Assembly (NCBI GenBank): GCA_020630395.1
Contig: JAHDBM010000004.1
Span: 20,701 to 84,700 of the forward strand
Origin: Flavobacteriales bacterium
Lineage (GTDB): Bacteria; Bacteroidota; Bacteroidia; Flavobacteriales_D; CAJJDF01
Length of the DNA stretch: 64,000 nt
Direction of reading: 5' to 3'
In this document: one piece after another, positions 35,701 to 43,509 of the stretch
Layout: the number at the start of each line of letters is the position of its first letter
Position numbering within the stretch: position 1 is the stretch's first letter
The notes under the pieces: generated by a model
What the model was told of the DNA's origin: nothing
Database searches by the model: none
What the model saw: only the letters and a program-made list of their open reading frames with translations
Translations under genes and position numbers: made by a program

Positions 35701-36316
35701 GGTACGTTCTTCAAGAATACATTTTATGCAATTATCTGAAAACTTTATTAATGGAGCTAATAGTTTAGAGAATAAGTATAAGCAAGCGCTTAATACAGAT
35801 TCTACTGCGGTTAGAGATCCAAAAATTGAAGAGTATAAGAAGAAAGCAATTGATGTACTAGATGCTCATTTTGAAGAATTGCCTATTGGTAGAGTTAAGA
35901 TAGATGAACTTACAGGATACTTATCTACCATGTATTATAGAGCAGGAGATACAGTTAAAGGAGAAAAATATACAAGACAATTAATGGACTTGTATAATGA
36001 AAATTTAAACTTCTTTGCCGATCAAGATGAGGAATATATTTCAGAGATGATTACAGAAATTGGATCATTCATGAATTACTTTGAATTTATAGCACAACAA
36101 ACAAAAGATACGACCATGACGTTTAAAGTATCTAATCCTGAAGGTTATAATAAACTTGCCGATAAAATCAATAAGACATTAACAAGTAACAATGATTTTT
36201 ATGGTAGACTTTATCAAGATTTAGCAAAATTCTTGCAAAGTAGAGGTCAATCAAGATCGATATTACCTTATTCTTTCATGCAGGATAAATTACCAATGCT
36301 TTTTCCTAAAAAGTAA
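32726..36316 (+). CDS. GT117/DUF2723 membrane glycosyltransferase-like protein
   Basis: A 1196-residue inner-membrane protein. The N-terminal 240 residues begin with a helix, then S-T-S-L-W-D-C-G-E-Y-I-T-T and V-G-H-P-P-G-A-P, the catalytic-type loop of DUF2723 (GT117, GT-C fold). Further helices cover about 255-310 and 550-725. Soluble parts include W-D-D-H-D-R-S-G-R-Y and F-G-D-N-D-T-F-P-L-W near residue 750, also family hallmarks. Family members are proposed to transfer sugars from lipid carriers outside the inner membrane, as in Bacteroidota protein O-glycosylation. The gene stands alone with a terminator. Confidence 0.9.
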   Translation: MDYKKFNNIIGWLVFLIAAVTYVSTVEPSTSLWDCGEYITTSYKLEVGHPPGAPVYMMIGRIFSAFVSPENAAYMINIVSALSSAFCILFLFWTITHLAKKIVVAGGEKLTQGSLIAILGSGAVGALAYTFTDSFWFSAVEGEVYAMSSFFTAITFWAILKWEENANDISSDRWIVLIIFLIGLAIGVHMLNLLVIPAVGYVIYFKKYEFNWKGFFITGAASIGILGFIFFIFIDKSIQVASAFERMCTNSFGMGFNVGTFLFFALFLGAIVAGTLYFRKNGKRVYHLISMSVGVLIVGYAAFAMIVVRSNANPPLDENDPETLPALKAYLAREQYGDTPLVKGGYWNSPQKQTTGTSDDDIASKKYFKAFVINDRGVEKSFKTEFAAKEYLKNNNKGALPIDEKYIVTGRSYNQDYPAGMDDQYTTLPRMWDPRPAKVKGYMFWSGYQGESGIIAKNPKRQDGSDRYIPTFGENMSYMFNYQMGWMYWRYFLWNFAGRQNDLQGHNYDYNGDGMLYNGALTRGNWLSGVSFIDKERLGDQKNLPSTLSQDESYNRYYYIPLILGLLGLIFQIIKAPKDSFTIFLLFFFTGLAIVIYLNQKPEEPRERDYAYAASFYAFSVWIGFGVLAIYHWGKHLTMKDFQKGLIGAGAAAVLFLVADAVNGGGMAFGYSIAYIAIIGVAFVGIGMAINKFLGNDKSLAIVATVVGLSAPFLLGSENWDDHDRSGRYFARDIAHNYLNTCEKNAILFCFGDNDTFPLWFAQEVEGVRTDMKVINYSLLSSDWHYNQMKKATYEAPHVETILDEPDYRAGTRDYIFLGKDKRTVSARQFVEYMKNGKDIDPRSAKFGYANIPFRSIYIDVDKEAAVKNGLVKEDQKNRLVNRVEWTLSGNGISKADLAIIDLLANYKWDRPIYFTSTYIQGANKGLSSYLQHEGIASKLVPIKNPGHNKDKMYSLFVTGDRDINGDGKNDKFEWGGLKNPGVFSDYYTMRMVRSSRIHFMQLSENFINGANSLENKYKQALNTDSTAVRDPKIEEYKKKAIDVLDAHFEELPIGRVKIDELTGYLSTMYYRAGDTVKGEKYTRQLMDLYNENLNFFADQDEEYISEMITEIGSFMNYFEFIAQQTKDTTMTFKVSNPEGYNKLADKINKTLTSNNDFYGRLYQDLAKFLQSRGQSRSILPYSFMQDKLPMLFPKK

Positions 36317-36385
36317 TGTTTAGCAAAACTAATTATGGATTACAATATTGAAATCCTTCAAGAATTAAATTATAGTTAATTAATA

Positions 36386-36430
36386 AAACCTGTTTGATTT
36401 TAAGTAATAAATCAAACAGGTTTTTGTTTT
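36386..36430 (+). terminator. Rho-independent terminator of the GT117 gene
   Basis: A 15-bp perfect stem, AAACCTGTTTGATTT with its complement, around an 8-base loop is followed by TTTTTGTTTT. Confidence 0.88.
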
Positions 36431-36485
36431 ATAGATAGAAAAGAAAGAAATTATAGTGTTTATATTTTGATTTAAAATAGTTTTA

Positions 36486-36532
36486 CTGTCAGCTCGAGCG
36501 ATTTTGATTTTAGCCAAAATAGTATCGAAACT
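36486..36532. repeat. REP-like palindromic repeat, copy 2
   Basis: It begins CTGTCAGCTCGAGCG and ends TATCGAAACT, with an inner ATTTTG/CAAAAT pair. It is related to the element at 659-710. It lies in the 345-base gap between the GT117 and MORN genes. Confidence 0.55.
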
Positions 36533-36556
36533 AAGTGAAATTAAATTATAACAATC

Positions 36557-36623
36557 TGTCATCCTCAACTTGATTGGGGATCTAAAAGATGTTATTAGAT
36601 TCCTGATCAAGTCAGGAATGACA
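36557..36623. repeat. REP-like inverted repeat (TGTCAT...ATGACA)
   Basis: Two 27-base arms (36557-36583 and 36597-36623) are inverted copies matching at 19 of 27 positions, around a 13-base loop. A single arm of the same element is at 1301-1328. Confidence 0.6.
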
Positions 36624-36661
36624 TTATAATGATATATTGACATTATCAAAAGAAAGGAAAG

Positions 36662-38413
36662 ATGAGACTGTTATTATTATGTATACTAATTACTTCGTTT
36701 AGTTTTGGGCAATCTAAGCCTAAAATTAATAAGAGAGGAATTAAACGAGTTACTTACTATTATGATGCTGCTAAAACTAAACGTCAAAGTAGCGGACAAA
36801 TAGTTGATAATCCTAAATTTTCCTTTAATGGAGCAAAAATGGGAGCTTGGACTTTTTGGCACGAGAATGGAAATGTTCAAGAAAAATCTAATTATTACTT
36901 AGGTAAACTAGACGGATTAGTGAAACAGTATTATCCATCTGGAGAAATTAAAACACAAGGAACATTTATACAAGGTATTCAAGAAGGTAAAATGACAGCA
37001 TATTACCGAAATGGAATTATTGCAGAAACAGGGAGCTTTATAGATGACAAAAGAATAGGAGAGTGGGTTGCTCGATATAGGGATTCTAGTTTAATGAGAT
37101 TATCAATTTATGATTCGCTAGAAAACGAAAAATTAATTGAATATTATAATGCCAAAGGAGACCATCAAATTAAAAGTGGTAATGGAAAAATGATTTCCTA
37201 TTTTACTAATGGAAATATTAAACAACAATATGCGTATAAAGATAGCCTCAGAAATGGAGATTTTATTGAATATAAAGCAAATGGTAAGTTGAAAATAAAG
37301 GGCGCTTATGTAAATGATATTCCTCATGGAGAATGGAAAGAAATGTATTTGTTTACCGATAGGCTTAAAGTATCTAAAACCTACAATAAAGGAAATTTAA
37401 CAGGGCCTTATGAGAAATATTTTCAAAGCGGAGATCTTAACATAAAAGGAAATTATAAAAATGGGTTAAAAAATGGATACTGGACTTGGTTTACGCGTAA
37501 TAAGCAAGTAGACATGAAAGGAGGCTTCAAAAATGATGAACAACACGGTAAATGGACTTACTATTATACTAATGGTAAAGTAAAATCTACAGGGAAGTTT
37601 TTCGAAGGAAAGAAAAAAGGTTTATGGAAGTATTTTTATAAAGACGGAAGTAAATGGAAAGAAGGAAACTTCGATAATGGACTAAAAGAAGGAGAATGGA
37701 GTGTTTGGTTTGAAACTGGTGATTTATCTCACAAAGGGAGTTATAAAAAAGGAGTAGAACATGGTATTTGGGAATCTTGGTTTGAAAACGGTCAAGAAAA
37801 AGACAAAGGTGAATACAATAATGGTAAAATGACTGGCACTTGGGAAGGTTGGTATCCTAACGGGAATAAAAATTATTTAGGAACTAGGAAGAATGATATG
37901 AAAACAGGTGAATGGGTGTATTGGCATTCCAATGGAATAAAAAAAGAAGAAGGAAGTTATAAAATAATGACGGTTGAAAGAGATAATTTTTCACTTGTTG
38001 GAGGGGGAGATAATCAAAAAGAGGCAAACCAATCAATTGAATCAAGTTTACCAACTATAACGAAAAGTGTTAATGATGGTAAATGGAAAAAATATAGCGA
38101 AGTGGACGGGAGCTTGGTAAGTGAAGAAGAGTATAAAAATGGAGAAAAGTCTGGAGAGTGGAAATACTACTATCCTGGAGGGGTGATAACAAATTCAGTT
38201 ACTAACTATAAAAAAGGAAAACTAAATGGAGTTAGTAAGCGCTTTGATAGACAAGGAAGAGTTACAAGTATTGTCAATTATAAAGAAAATGTAAAACACG
38301 GTAAAATGATTGTGTACGATACAAAGTCAGGAGAGGTATTATATGAAGAAAAATATAAGTTTGGTTTTAAAGAAGGAAAAAAAGGAACAAATTATTCTCC
38401 AATAAAACGGTAA
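36662..38413 (+). CDS. Exported MORN-repeat (YwqK-like) protein
   Basis: A 583-residue protein with a signal peptide ending S-F-G-Q. From about residue 50 it is built of roughly 18 MORN-variant repeats of 22-24 residues with the pattern W-x-x-W/Y-Y-x-N-G-x-x-x-x-x-G-x-Y-x-x-G-x-x-x-G (for example F-W-H-E-N-G and K-K-G-L-W-K-Y-F-Y-K-D-G). A less regular 40-residue insert lies near residues 440-475. Such proteins are often annotated YwqK antitoxin-like, but no toxin is nearby and the export signal argues against that role. It is probably a beta-rich scaffold outside the inner membrane. A lipoprotein gene follows with no gap. Confidence 0.82.
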   Translation: MRLLLLCILITSFSFGQSKPKINKRGIKRVTYYYDAAKTKRQSSGQIVDNPKFSFNGAKMGAWTFWHENGNVQEKSNYYLGKLDGLVKQYYPSGEIKTQGTFIQGIQEGKMTAYYRNGIIAETGSFIDDKRIGEWVARYRDSSLMRLSIYDSLENEKLIEYYNAKGDHQIKSGNGKMISYFTNGNIKQQYAYKDSLRNGDFIEYKANGKLKIKGAYVNDIPHGEWKEMYLFTDRLKVSKTYNKGNLTGPYEKYFQSGDLNIKGNYKNGLKNGYWTWFTRNKQVDMKGGFKNDEQHGKWTYYYTNGKVKSTGKFFEGKKKGLWKYFYKDGSKWKEGNFDNGLKEGEWSVWFETGDLSHKGSYKKGVEHGIWESWFENGQEKDKGEYNNGKMTGTWEGWYPNGNKNYLGTRKNDMKTGEWVYWHSNGIKKEEGSYKIMTVERDNFSLVGGGDNQKEANQSIESSLPTITKSVNDGKWKKYSEVDGSLVSEEEYKNGEKSGEWKYYYPGGVITNSVTNYKKGKLNGVSKRFDRQGRVTSIVNYKENVKHGKMIVYDTKSGEVLYEEKYKFGFKEGKKGTNYSPIKR

Positions 38414-39220
38414 ATGAAAAAAATAGTATTAGGATTTAGTGGTTTATTGTTTCTAATAGCATGCAACAATAAAAGAGATAACGTTAAAACAGAAGAACAA
38501 GCTACAGTAGAAGAAACTACCGATAAAAGAGCAGTAAATCCATATGTTGCTTCTATTGAAGAAGCTCATAATAAAAATAAATTTTTAAAGGAAGAGGTAG
38601 TGAGCTTTAACTTGAATCTTTCTTTTGGGGGTAAAGAACGAATTAATGGCAAACTAACCCTAGCAACTAACTCCAGTAAAGGAAGGTTAGATTATACCAA
38701 TGGTAAAACAATCCTCTATAATCAAGATGGGATTTATTATTCTAATAATTTTGAGTCTACTCAAGGAATAGGGTTTGATGCTTATACCTGGTCATATTTC
38801 TTTTTGTTTCCCTACAAATTAAGTGATCCAGGAACTAAATGGGCAGACTACACAGCTACCGATTCACTTAGTAAATCTCATAATACTAAAAAATTATTGT
38901 TCGAAGCTGGTACAGGTGAGGCTCCAGATGATTGGTATATCACCTATGCAAACAAAGGAAATAATAGGGTAGATTATGCGGCTTATATTGTTACTGCAAA
39001 TAAATCTCAAGAAGAAGCTGAAGTAGACCCTCATGGTATACGATACATTAATTATAAAGAAATAAATGGAATACCAATTGCTCACAGTTGGACTTTTTGG
39101 GCTTGGAGAGATGGTTTAGGGTTTACTAAACAATTAGGAGAAGCAGAACTTACTAATGTTGAATTTCGTAAAGAAGAAGAAAAAGAGTTTATTCCATCAA
39201 CAGATTTTATAAAATTATAA
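38414..39220 (+). CDS. Lipoprotein, possibly DUF6503 family
   Basis: A 268-residue lipoprotein (lipobox L-I-A-C, about Cys17) starting directly after the MORN gene stop. After a charged linker, the domain contains A-S-I-E-E-A-H, G-K-T-I-L-Y-N-Q-D-G, D-A-Y-T-W-S-Y-F-F-L-F-P-Y-K-L-S-D-P-G and D-D-W-Y-I-T-Y. This resembles DUF6503 proteins (beta-sandwich lipoproteins of unknown function, possibly LolA-like). W-T-F-W-A-W and the T-N-V-E-F end agree. Assignment is from memory of the family and uncertain. Confidence 0.6.
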   Translation: MKKIVLGFSGLLFLIACNNKRDNVKTEEQATVEETTDKRAVNPYVASIEEAHNKNKFLKEEVVSFNLNLSFGGKERINGKLTLATNSSKGRLDYTNGKTILYNQDGIYYSNNFESTQGIGFDAYTWSYFFLFPYKLSDPGTKWADYTATDSLSKSHNTKKLLFEAGTGEAPDDWYITYANKGNNRVDYAAYIVTANKSQEEAEVDPHGIRYINYKEINGIPIAHSWTFWAWRDGLGFTKQLGEAELTNVEFRKEEEKEFIPSTDFIKL

Positions 39221-39221
39221 T

Positions 39222-39893
39222 ATGATAAGAGTTGGATTTATATTGATATTGTGTATGATTGGATTGTTTGGATCAAGCCAAACAATTAACTCAGTTTATT
39301 TTGAAAATCCTCAGCCATTAAATACTAAAAACACTTCTTCTTTTAGTGCTGATGTTATAGGAAGGTATTATAAAGCAACTGATAACATAATAGACCTTGT
39401 AATAGATTCAACTAAAATAGAAGTAAAGTATCTAGTTAAGATGTTACTTAGAATGGATGAAATAAAATCTAATGATAAATATTACATCAAAAATAATTTG
39501 CTGTATGGAGTAAACGAAAAAAAGGGATTGGAGTTTTTTGTAAAAAACGATACAGTATATTTTGGTGTATTTCAAACGGAAACTTTTTTTGAACAAACTG
39601 ACTCATCTTTTATTCGAAAAATTGGCAATAAATATGTGTTAAATGAAAAAAAGGAAGATGCTTGGGACGTGACAGTTCTATACAAAAAGGATACAACACT
39701 CTATATAAGAACAATTGATTTAATTGAAGAAGAAGAAAAAGTAAACAAATATTTAGCTCCACTTACTAAAAAAGTAATCAATAAAGAACATACTTACATC
39801 AGTAATCCATCTGTAAAGAAGATGAAAAGCTTTGTTTCAGCAAAAGGCTTTTATGATATTATTAAGTATCATGTTAAGCTAGAGGAGGAGTAA
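39222..39893 (+). CDS. Exported protein of unknown function
   Basis: A 223-residue protein with a signal peptide ending G-S-S-Q. The mature chain is alpha/beta, rich in Lys and acidic residues, with repeated short strands (L-L-Y-G-V-N-E-K-K, D-T-V-Y-F-G-V-F, D-T-T-L-Y-I-R-T-I). No family recognised. It starts 1 base after the DUF6503-like lipoprotein gene, so the three genes from 36662 probably form one operon. Its end overlaps the convergent dlt-associated gene by 20 bases. Confidence 0.6.
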   Translation: MIRVGFILILCMIGLFGSSQTINSVYFENPQPLNTKNTSSFSADVIGRYYKATDNIIDLVIDSTKIEVKYLVKMLLRMDEIKSNDKYYIKNNLLYGVNEKKGLEFFVKNDTVYFGVFQTETFFEQTDSSFIRKIGNKYVLNEKKEDAWDVTVLYKKDTTLYIRTIDLIEEEEKVNKYLAPLTKKVINKEHTYISNPSVKKMKSFVSAKGFYDIIKYHVKLEEE

Positions 39894-40611
39894 CATCAAC
39901 ATGATCGTTATCAATAGGTAGGTTATTCAAAATAACAATCTTTTGATATATCTTTCTACTTAACCCAGTAGTGAGTACTTCAATTTCATTTACCGATCGT
40001 ACAATAACTTCATCTGGTAAACTTTGAGAATATAAGGCTGCAACCTTTGCAATTAATGCATGTGCTTCTGAGCAGTAATCTAAATATCTTTGTAATTCAA
40101 ATCGAGTTAAAGTTCGCTTTGGAGAATTGACTGTGTTAAAGTTTTTAGAAAGAATTAAGTTAGGGTCTTTTGTGAGTTGATGCATATCTATAACATGAGC
40201 GATTACTCTTAATTCATGTAATGATTTAATTGTTCTTTTTCGTTTAACACGAGTTTCAATTGTTACTAAAAAGAAAACAGCTGCACCAAGCAATACAATA
40301 TCATTAAAAATAGCTTCTGTTATTCCGACAACATTACCTAGTGTTGTATTTTCTATTTTAAGCTCAATAAACGTTACACTAAATACTAAACCAATTAATG
40401 CAGTAATAATAAGACCGTAAGCAAAAATTCGCAATGGAATATTAGGTTTTGATACCCATTCAATATTCTCTTTACTGTTTTTAGTTAAGGTTAATAGATT
40501 TCCGACAGCTTTACGTAAACCAGATTCGGGAAATCGATCTGCAATACGCATTTCCAGTTTATTAACTGTACGAATAATTTTTTCAGGATCTAATTGATTA
40601 TTTAAGCTCAT
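39874..40611 (-). CDS. Membrane protein linked to the dlt-like operon
   Basis: A 245-residue protein with two clear membrane helices (about residues 66-85 and 105-122), an N-terminal cytosolic helix and a long C-terminal helical domain with R-F-E-L-Q-R-Y-L-D-Y-C-S-E, A-A-L-Y-S-Q, and V-N-E-I-E-V-L-T-T-G-L-S-R-K-I-Y-Q-K. I recall this ending from a widespread bacterial family of unknown function, but cannot name it. Its ATG overlaps the stop of the dltA-like gene by 4 bases, so translation is coupled and a role in the same pathway is likely. Confidence 0.65.
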   Translation of the reverse strand: MSLNNQLDPEKIIRTVNKLEMRIADRFPESGLRKAVGNLLTLTKNSKENIEWVSKPNIPLRIFAYGLIITALIGLVFSVTFIELKIENTTLGNVVGITEAIFNDIVLLGAAVFFLVTIETRVKRKRTIKSLHELRVIAHVIDMHQLTKDPNLILSKNFNTVNSPKRTLTRFELQRYLDYCSEAHALIAKVAALYSQSLPDEVIVRSVNEIEVLTTGLSRKIYQKIVILNNLPIDNDHVDVTPPLA

Positions 40612-42110
40612 TTATATAGTCCTTTTTTAAAATTTTCAACTAATTGTTTTCCATCAATTTTATGGTTTGCATTAACCGGAAATTCATGAATAGCAATAAT
40701 GTTTTTAGGAATCATATAAGCGGGTAATTTGGGTTTAATTGCCTCTTTTACATTATTAGCGGTTGCATCATTAGTATTCACTAATTGAACAAAGCTAATA
40801 ATGGCTTTAACATCATTTCCTCTTTTTAAAGGAACAGTATAAGCGAGCTTTACAATTTCTAAATCATTTAAAACAGATGTAATTTCTCCAAGCTCTATTC
40901 GGTATCCGTTAAATTTTATTTGATTATCAATCCTACCATTAAAAAACACCATATCGTCTTTGTAATAGCCTAAATCTCCAGTACGATATGCCTTTTTACC
41001 CTCAATCGTAAAAAACTTTTCTTTTGTCTGCTCAAGATTTTTAAAATATCCGGTAGAAACATGATCGCCAATTAATATGATTTCACCAATTGGGTTATCA
41101 TTTTCTATAGGCTCAATCATAACATCACTATCCCGTTTAGGAAAACCAATTGGAAGTATTTCATAAGTAGATAAAATTTCATCAGTAAGTGTAATCCATG
41201 TACTTGTTATAGTTGCTTCAGTGGGACCATAAGCATTAATTACTCTACATGCATTAAAATTATTGAATAGCGTTTTTACTGTTCTTTTGGGTAGTTCTTC
41301 TCCTGCAAATACAAATGTTTTTAACTGTGGAAGTTCAGAACTATTAAAATTTAATTCTCTTAAATACAGATAAACAAAAGAGGGAGTAGAAGTCCAAACT
41401 GTACAGCCGTATTGCTTTATCTTATCGATAAAATCATCTTGTTTGGCTTGTTCTCTACTCACTAAAAATAATGATGCCCCTAATGAGAACGAACTTAATA
41501 GATCATAAAGAGATACATCAAATGTAAAGGGTGATTGATTTAAGAAAACATCATCTTTGGAATAGCCATAATCTTGATGTATCCAGTCTAAAAAGCTTAG
41601 TAAACAAGTATTGGTAATTTGAACCCCTTTTGGCTCTCCAGTCGAGCCAGAAGTGAACATAATATAGCGTAATGGATCATTTGCATTCCAAAAGATATTA
41701 TCTTCATTATAATTTGGTGTACAAGAGATGTTGACGCTACAATCAAGATTAATCTCAGCAGCAAAAATAAGAGGTAACGTTTTATTGGTACAGTTAATCA
41801 CTACTTGACTATTAGATGATTGTTGTATAGTAATTAAGCGTTCATTTGGATAAATAGTATCGATAGGGATATATGGAATATCTAAATGAATTAGGGCTAA
41901 TATACTAATAGCATAATGAGCTTCTTTATGTCCGTATATGATAACCGGATGCCCCTTGGGAATAGATAAGCTTTCTATAGCTCCTTTAAGTTTTATAACA
42001 TGATTATATGTTTCTTGCCAGGTTAGCGATTTATCACTCCCATAAATACAAGGCTTATCTTGATTAATTTCCAGCTCTTCAAAGCTATTGGTATGGAAGT
42101 TAAATTTCAT
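40608..42110 (-). CDS. dltA: D-alanine carrier protein ligase-like adenylation enzyme
   Basis: A 500-residue adenylate-forming enzyme. Core motifs are Y-I-M-F-T-S-G-S-T-G-E-P-K-G-V (A3, about 147-161), N-A-Y-G-P-T-E-A-T (A5), Y-R-T-G-D-L-G (A7), and F-N-G-R-I-D-N-Q-I-K-F-N-G-Y-R-I-E-L-G-E-I (A8), with the A10 Lys in N-H-K-I-D-G-K. Length and motifs fit DltA, which activates D-Ala and loads it on DltC. The neighbouring dltC, dltD and dltB genes support the call. The true amino acid cannot be read from sequence alone. Confidence 0.88.
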   Translation of the reverse strand: MKFNFHTNSFEELEINQDKPCIYGSDKSLTWQETYNHVIKLKGAIESLSIPKGHPVIIYGHKEAHYAISILALIHLDIPYIPIDTIYPNERLITIQQSSNSQVVINCTNKTLPLIFAAEINLDCSVNISCTPNYNEDNIFWNANDPLRYIMFTSGSTGEPKGVQITNTCLLSFLDWIHQDYGYSKDDVFLNQSPFTFDVSLYDLLSSFSLGASLFLVSREQAKQDDFIDKIKQYGCTVWTSTPSFVYLYLRELNFNSSELPQLKTFVFAGEELPKRTVKTLFNNFNACRVINAYGPTEATITSTWITLTDEILSTYEILPIGFPKRDSDVMIEPIENDNPIGEIILIGDHVSTGYFKNLEQTKEKFFTIEGKKAYRTGDLGYYKDDMVFFNGRIDNQIKFNGYRIELGEITSVLNDLEIVKLAYTVPLKRGNDVKAIISFVQLVNTNDATANNVKEAIKPKLPAYMIPKNIIAIHEFPVNANHKIDGKQLVENFKKGLYK

Positions 42111-42141
42111 GTATTAATTTTTATTATTCCACTATGAATTG

Positions 42142-43308
42142 TTATAAAAAGGGAAAATAACCACTAAAAATATAAATGGCAAATGCTGTTATGTTAAAGG
42201 TTATAATGATAGATAAAACCGTAACTATTTTAGGGGATAAACCACCAAAGAACACATCTTTTTTCTGTTTTCTACAGTTATAAACGTATGTATTATGTAT
42301 TACTGAGTATAAACCAAACAAAGCACCACTAAGAATAAAATTTTTATGAAACCCATTCCAGCATCCCATAAGCGTAAAAGTGGAAAATAAGGCTAAGTTT
42401 TGTCTTATAAGTGGTTTCTTTTTTAGCTTAGGTTTCTTACTAAAGAATTTATAGAAAGGAGTGAAAAAATAATCTTTAAGCCAGTCTCCAAGAGTAATGT
42501 GAAACCGTTTCCAAAATTCCTGTGGATTTTTAGCTAAAAAAGGAAGGTTAAAGTTTTCAGGTACATGAATTCCCATCATCTTTGCTATGCCAATAGCCAT
42601 AGAAGAGTATCCTGCAAAATCGAAAAATAAGTATAAGTGATAGGAATACATGGTGTTTAACATGGGTAACACTTCTTTTGCATGTACATCTTGCCATGGT
42701 AACCAATAGCGGTTAATAGCTTCAGCAATTACATATTTATATAATACTCCTAGTAAAAAAAGCTCCCAGCCCTTTATAACGTTTTGCAGGGTTAAGTTGC
42801 TGTACCCAGTAGCTATGTTTTTTTTAAACCTTGGGTATCGATCAATAGGACCAATTAGGATTGTTGGTGTAAAAATTAGGTAGTTGGTATACGATTTAAA
42901 ATCTATCGCTTTATCGGTAGGTTTAGCATCTAAATAAATGCTAATTAATCGAAAACTGATGTATGATAGACCAGCAAAGAATATAAATTCACTGATGTTA
43001 TTAGGGTAAAAATCAACTTTAATATTAGCCTTAAATACAATCATAGGGAGTAACATAAGCAGAACTCCTAATAATTTCTTTTTTGGTTTAATAATCTCCT
43101 GGAATAAAAAGTATATTCCATAGGTATAGCCTAAAAACAATACTAAGTGTAGCGGTTTAGGATAATACAATAAAATATAAGCAACACTTAATAATAAAAT
43201 TGCCGAACCATAAGGAATAACCTTGCTTAAAAAGGCTTTTATAAAGTAAAGCACCAGAATAAAAATTCCAGCAATAATAAAATAATCTATGGAACTAAAT
43301 GGAGCCAT
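42142..43308 (-). CDS. dltB: DltB-like MBOAT acyltransferase
   Basis: A 388-residue multi-helix inner-membrane protein. MBOAT hallmarks include F-D-F-A-G-Y-S-S-M-A-I-G-I-A, F-N-L-P-F-L-A-K-N-P-Q-E-F-W-K-R-F-H-I-T-L and L-K-D-Y-F-F-T-P-F-Y. In Gram-positive bacteria DltB passes the D-alanyl group from DltC across the membrane. The segment where many MBOATs have W-H-G reads C-W-N-G-F-H here, so a usual His is Asn with a His two residues on. The start overlaps the dltX-like stop by one base (TAATG). Confidence 0.87.
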   Translation of the reverse strand: MAPFSSIDYFIIAGIFILVLYFIKAFLSKVIPYGSAILLLSVAYILLYYPKPLHLVLFLGYTYGIYFLFQEIIKPKKKLLGVLLMLLPMIVFKANIKVDFYPNNISEFIFFAGLSYISFRLISIYLDAKPTDKAIDFKSYTNYLIFTPTILIGPIDRYPRFKKNIATGYSNLTLQNVIKGWELFLLGVLYKYVIAEAINRYWLPWQDVHAKEVLPMLNTMYSYHLYLFFDFAGYSSMAIGIAKMMGIHVPENFNLPFLAKNPQEFWKRFHITLGDWLKDYFFTPFYKFFSKKPKLKKKPLIRQNLALFSTFTLMGCWNGFHKNFILSGALFGLYSVIHNTYVYNCRKQKKDVFFGGLSPKIVTVLSIIITFNITAFAIYIFSGYFPFL

Positions 43309-43490
43309 TAAAAGTTTTGATAAACAAAAGTTGAGTTAGAAGTAGGTTGTTGCAAATCATTACTATATGGCTTGTAGATAAACCATATTCCTAATATAAT
43401 AGCTGTATATAAAATCACTTTCCAAGTAGTATTTGAAATAAGTTTATCTTTCATCAATATTATGTTAATTATAGTTGGTTGTTTACTCAT
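43308..43490 (-). CDS. dltX: DltX-like microprotein
   Basis: A 60-residue protein (48 if the second ATG at 43454 is used) with one hydrophobic helix (T-W-K-V-I-L-Y-T-A-I-I-L-G-I-W-F-I-Y) and the C-terminal motif T-F-V-Y-Q-N-F. Gram-positive DltX microproteins have the same layout and end in F-I-Y-N-E-F, a motif needed for D-alanylation and thought to work with the MBOAT and DltD. It lies between dltD and dltB and overlaps dltB by one base. The match is short, but position, size and motif agree. Confidence 0.7.
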   Translation of the reverse strand: MSKQPTIINIILMKDKLISNTTWKVILYTAIILGIWFIYKPYSNDLQQPTSNSTFVYQNF

Positions 43491-43509
43491 TCAATAACAA
43501 ATTAGCCCA

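Noticed and set aside
36380-36649. Minus-strand 89-residue reading frame
   Set aside because: It spans a terminator and REP-like repeats, so it is not a real gene.
36662-38413. YwqK-type antitoxin role for the MORN protein
   Set aside because: The protein has a signal peptide and no adjacent toxin gene; the antitoxin label is a family naming artefact here.
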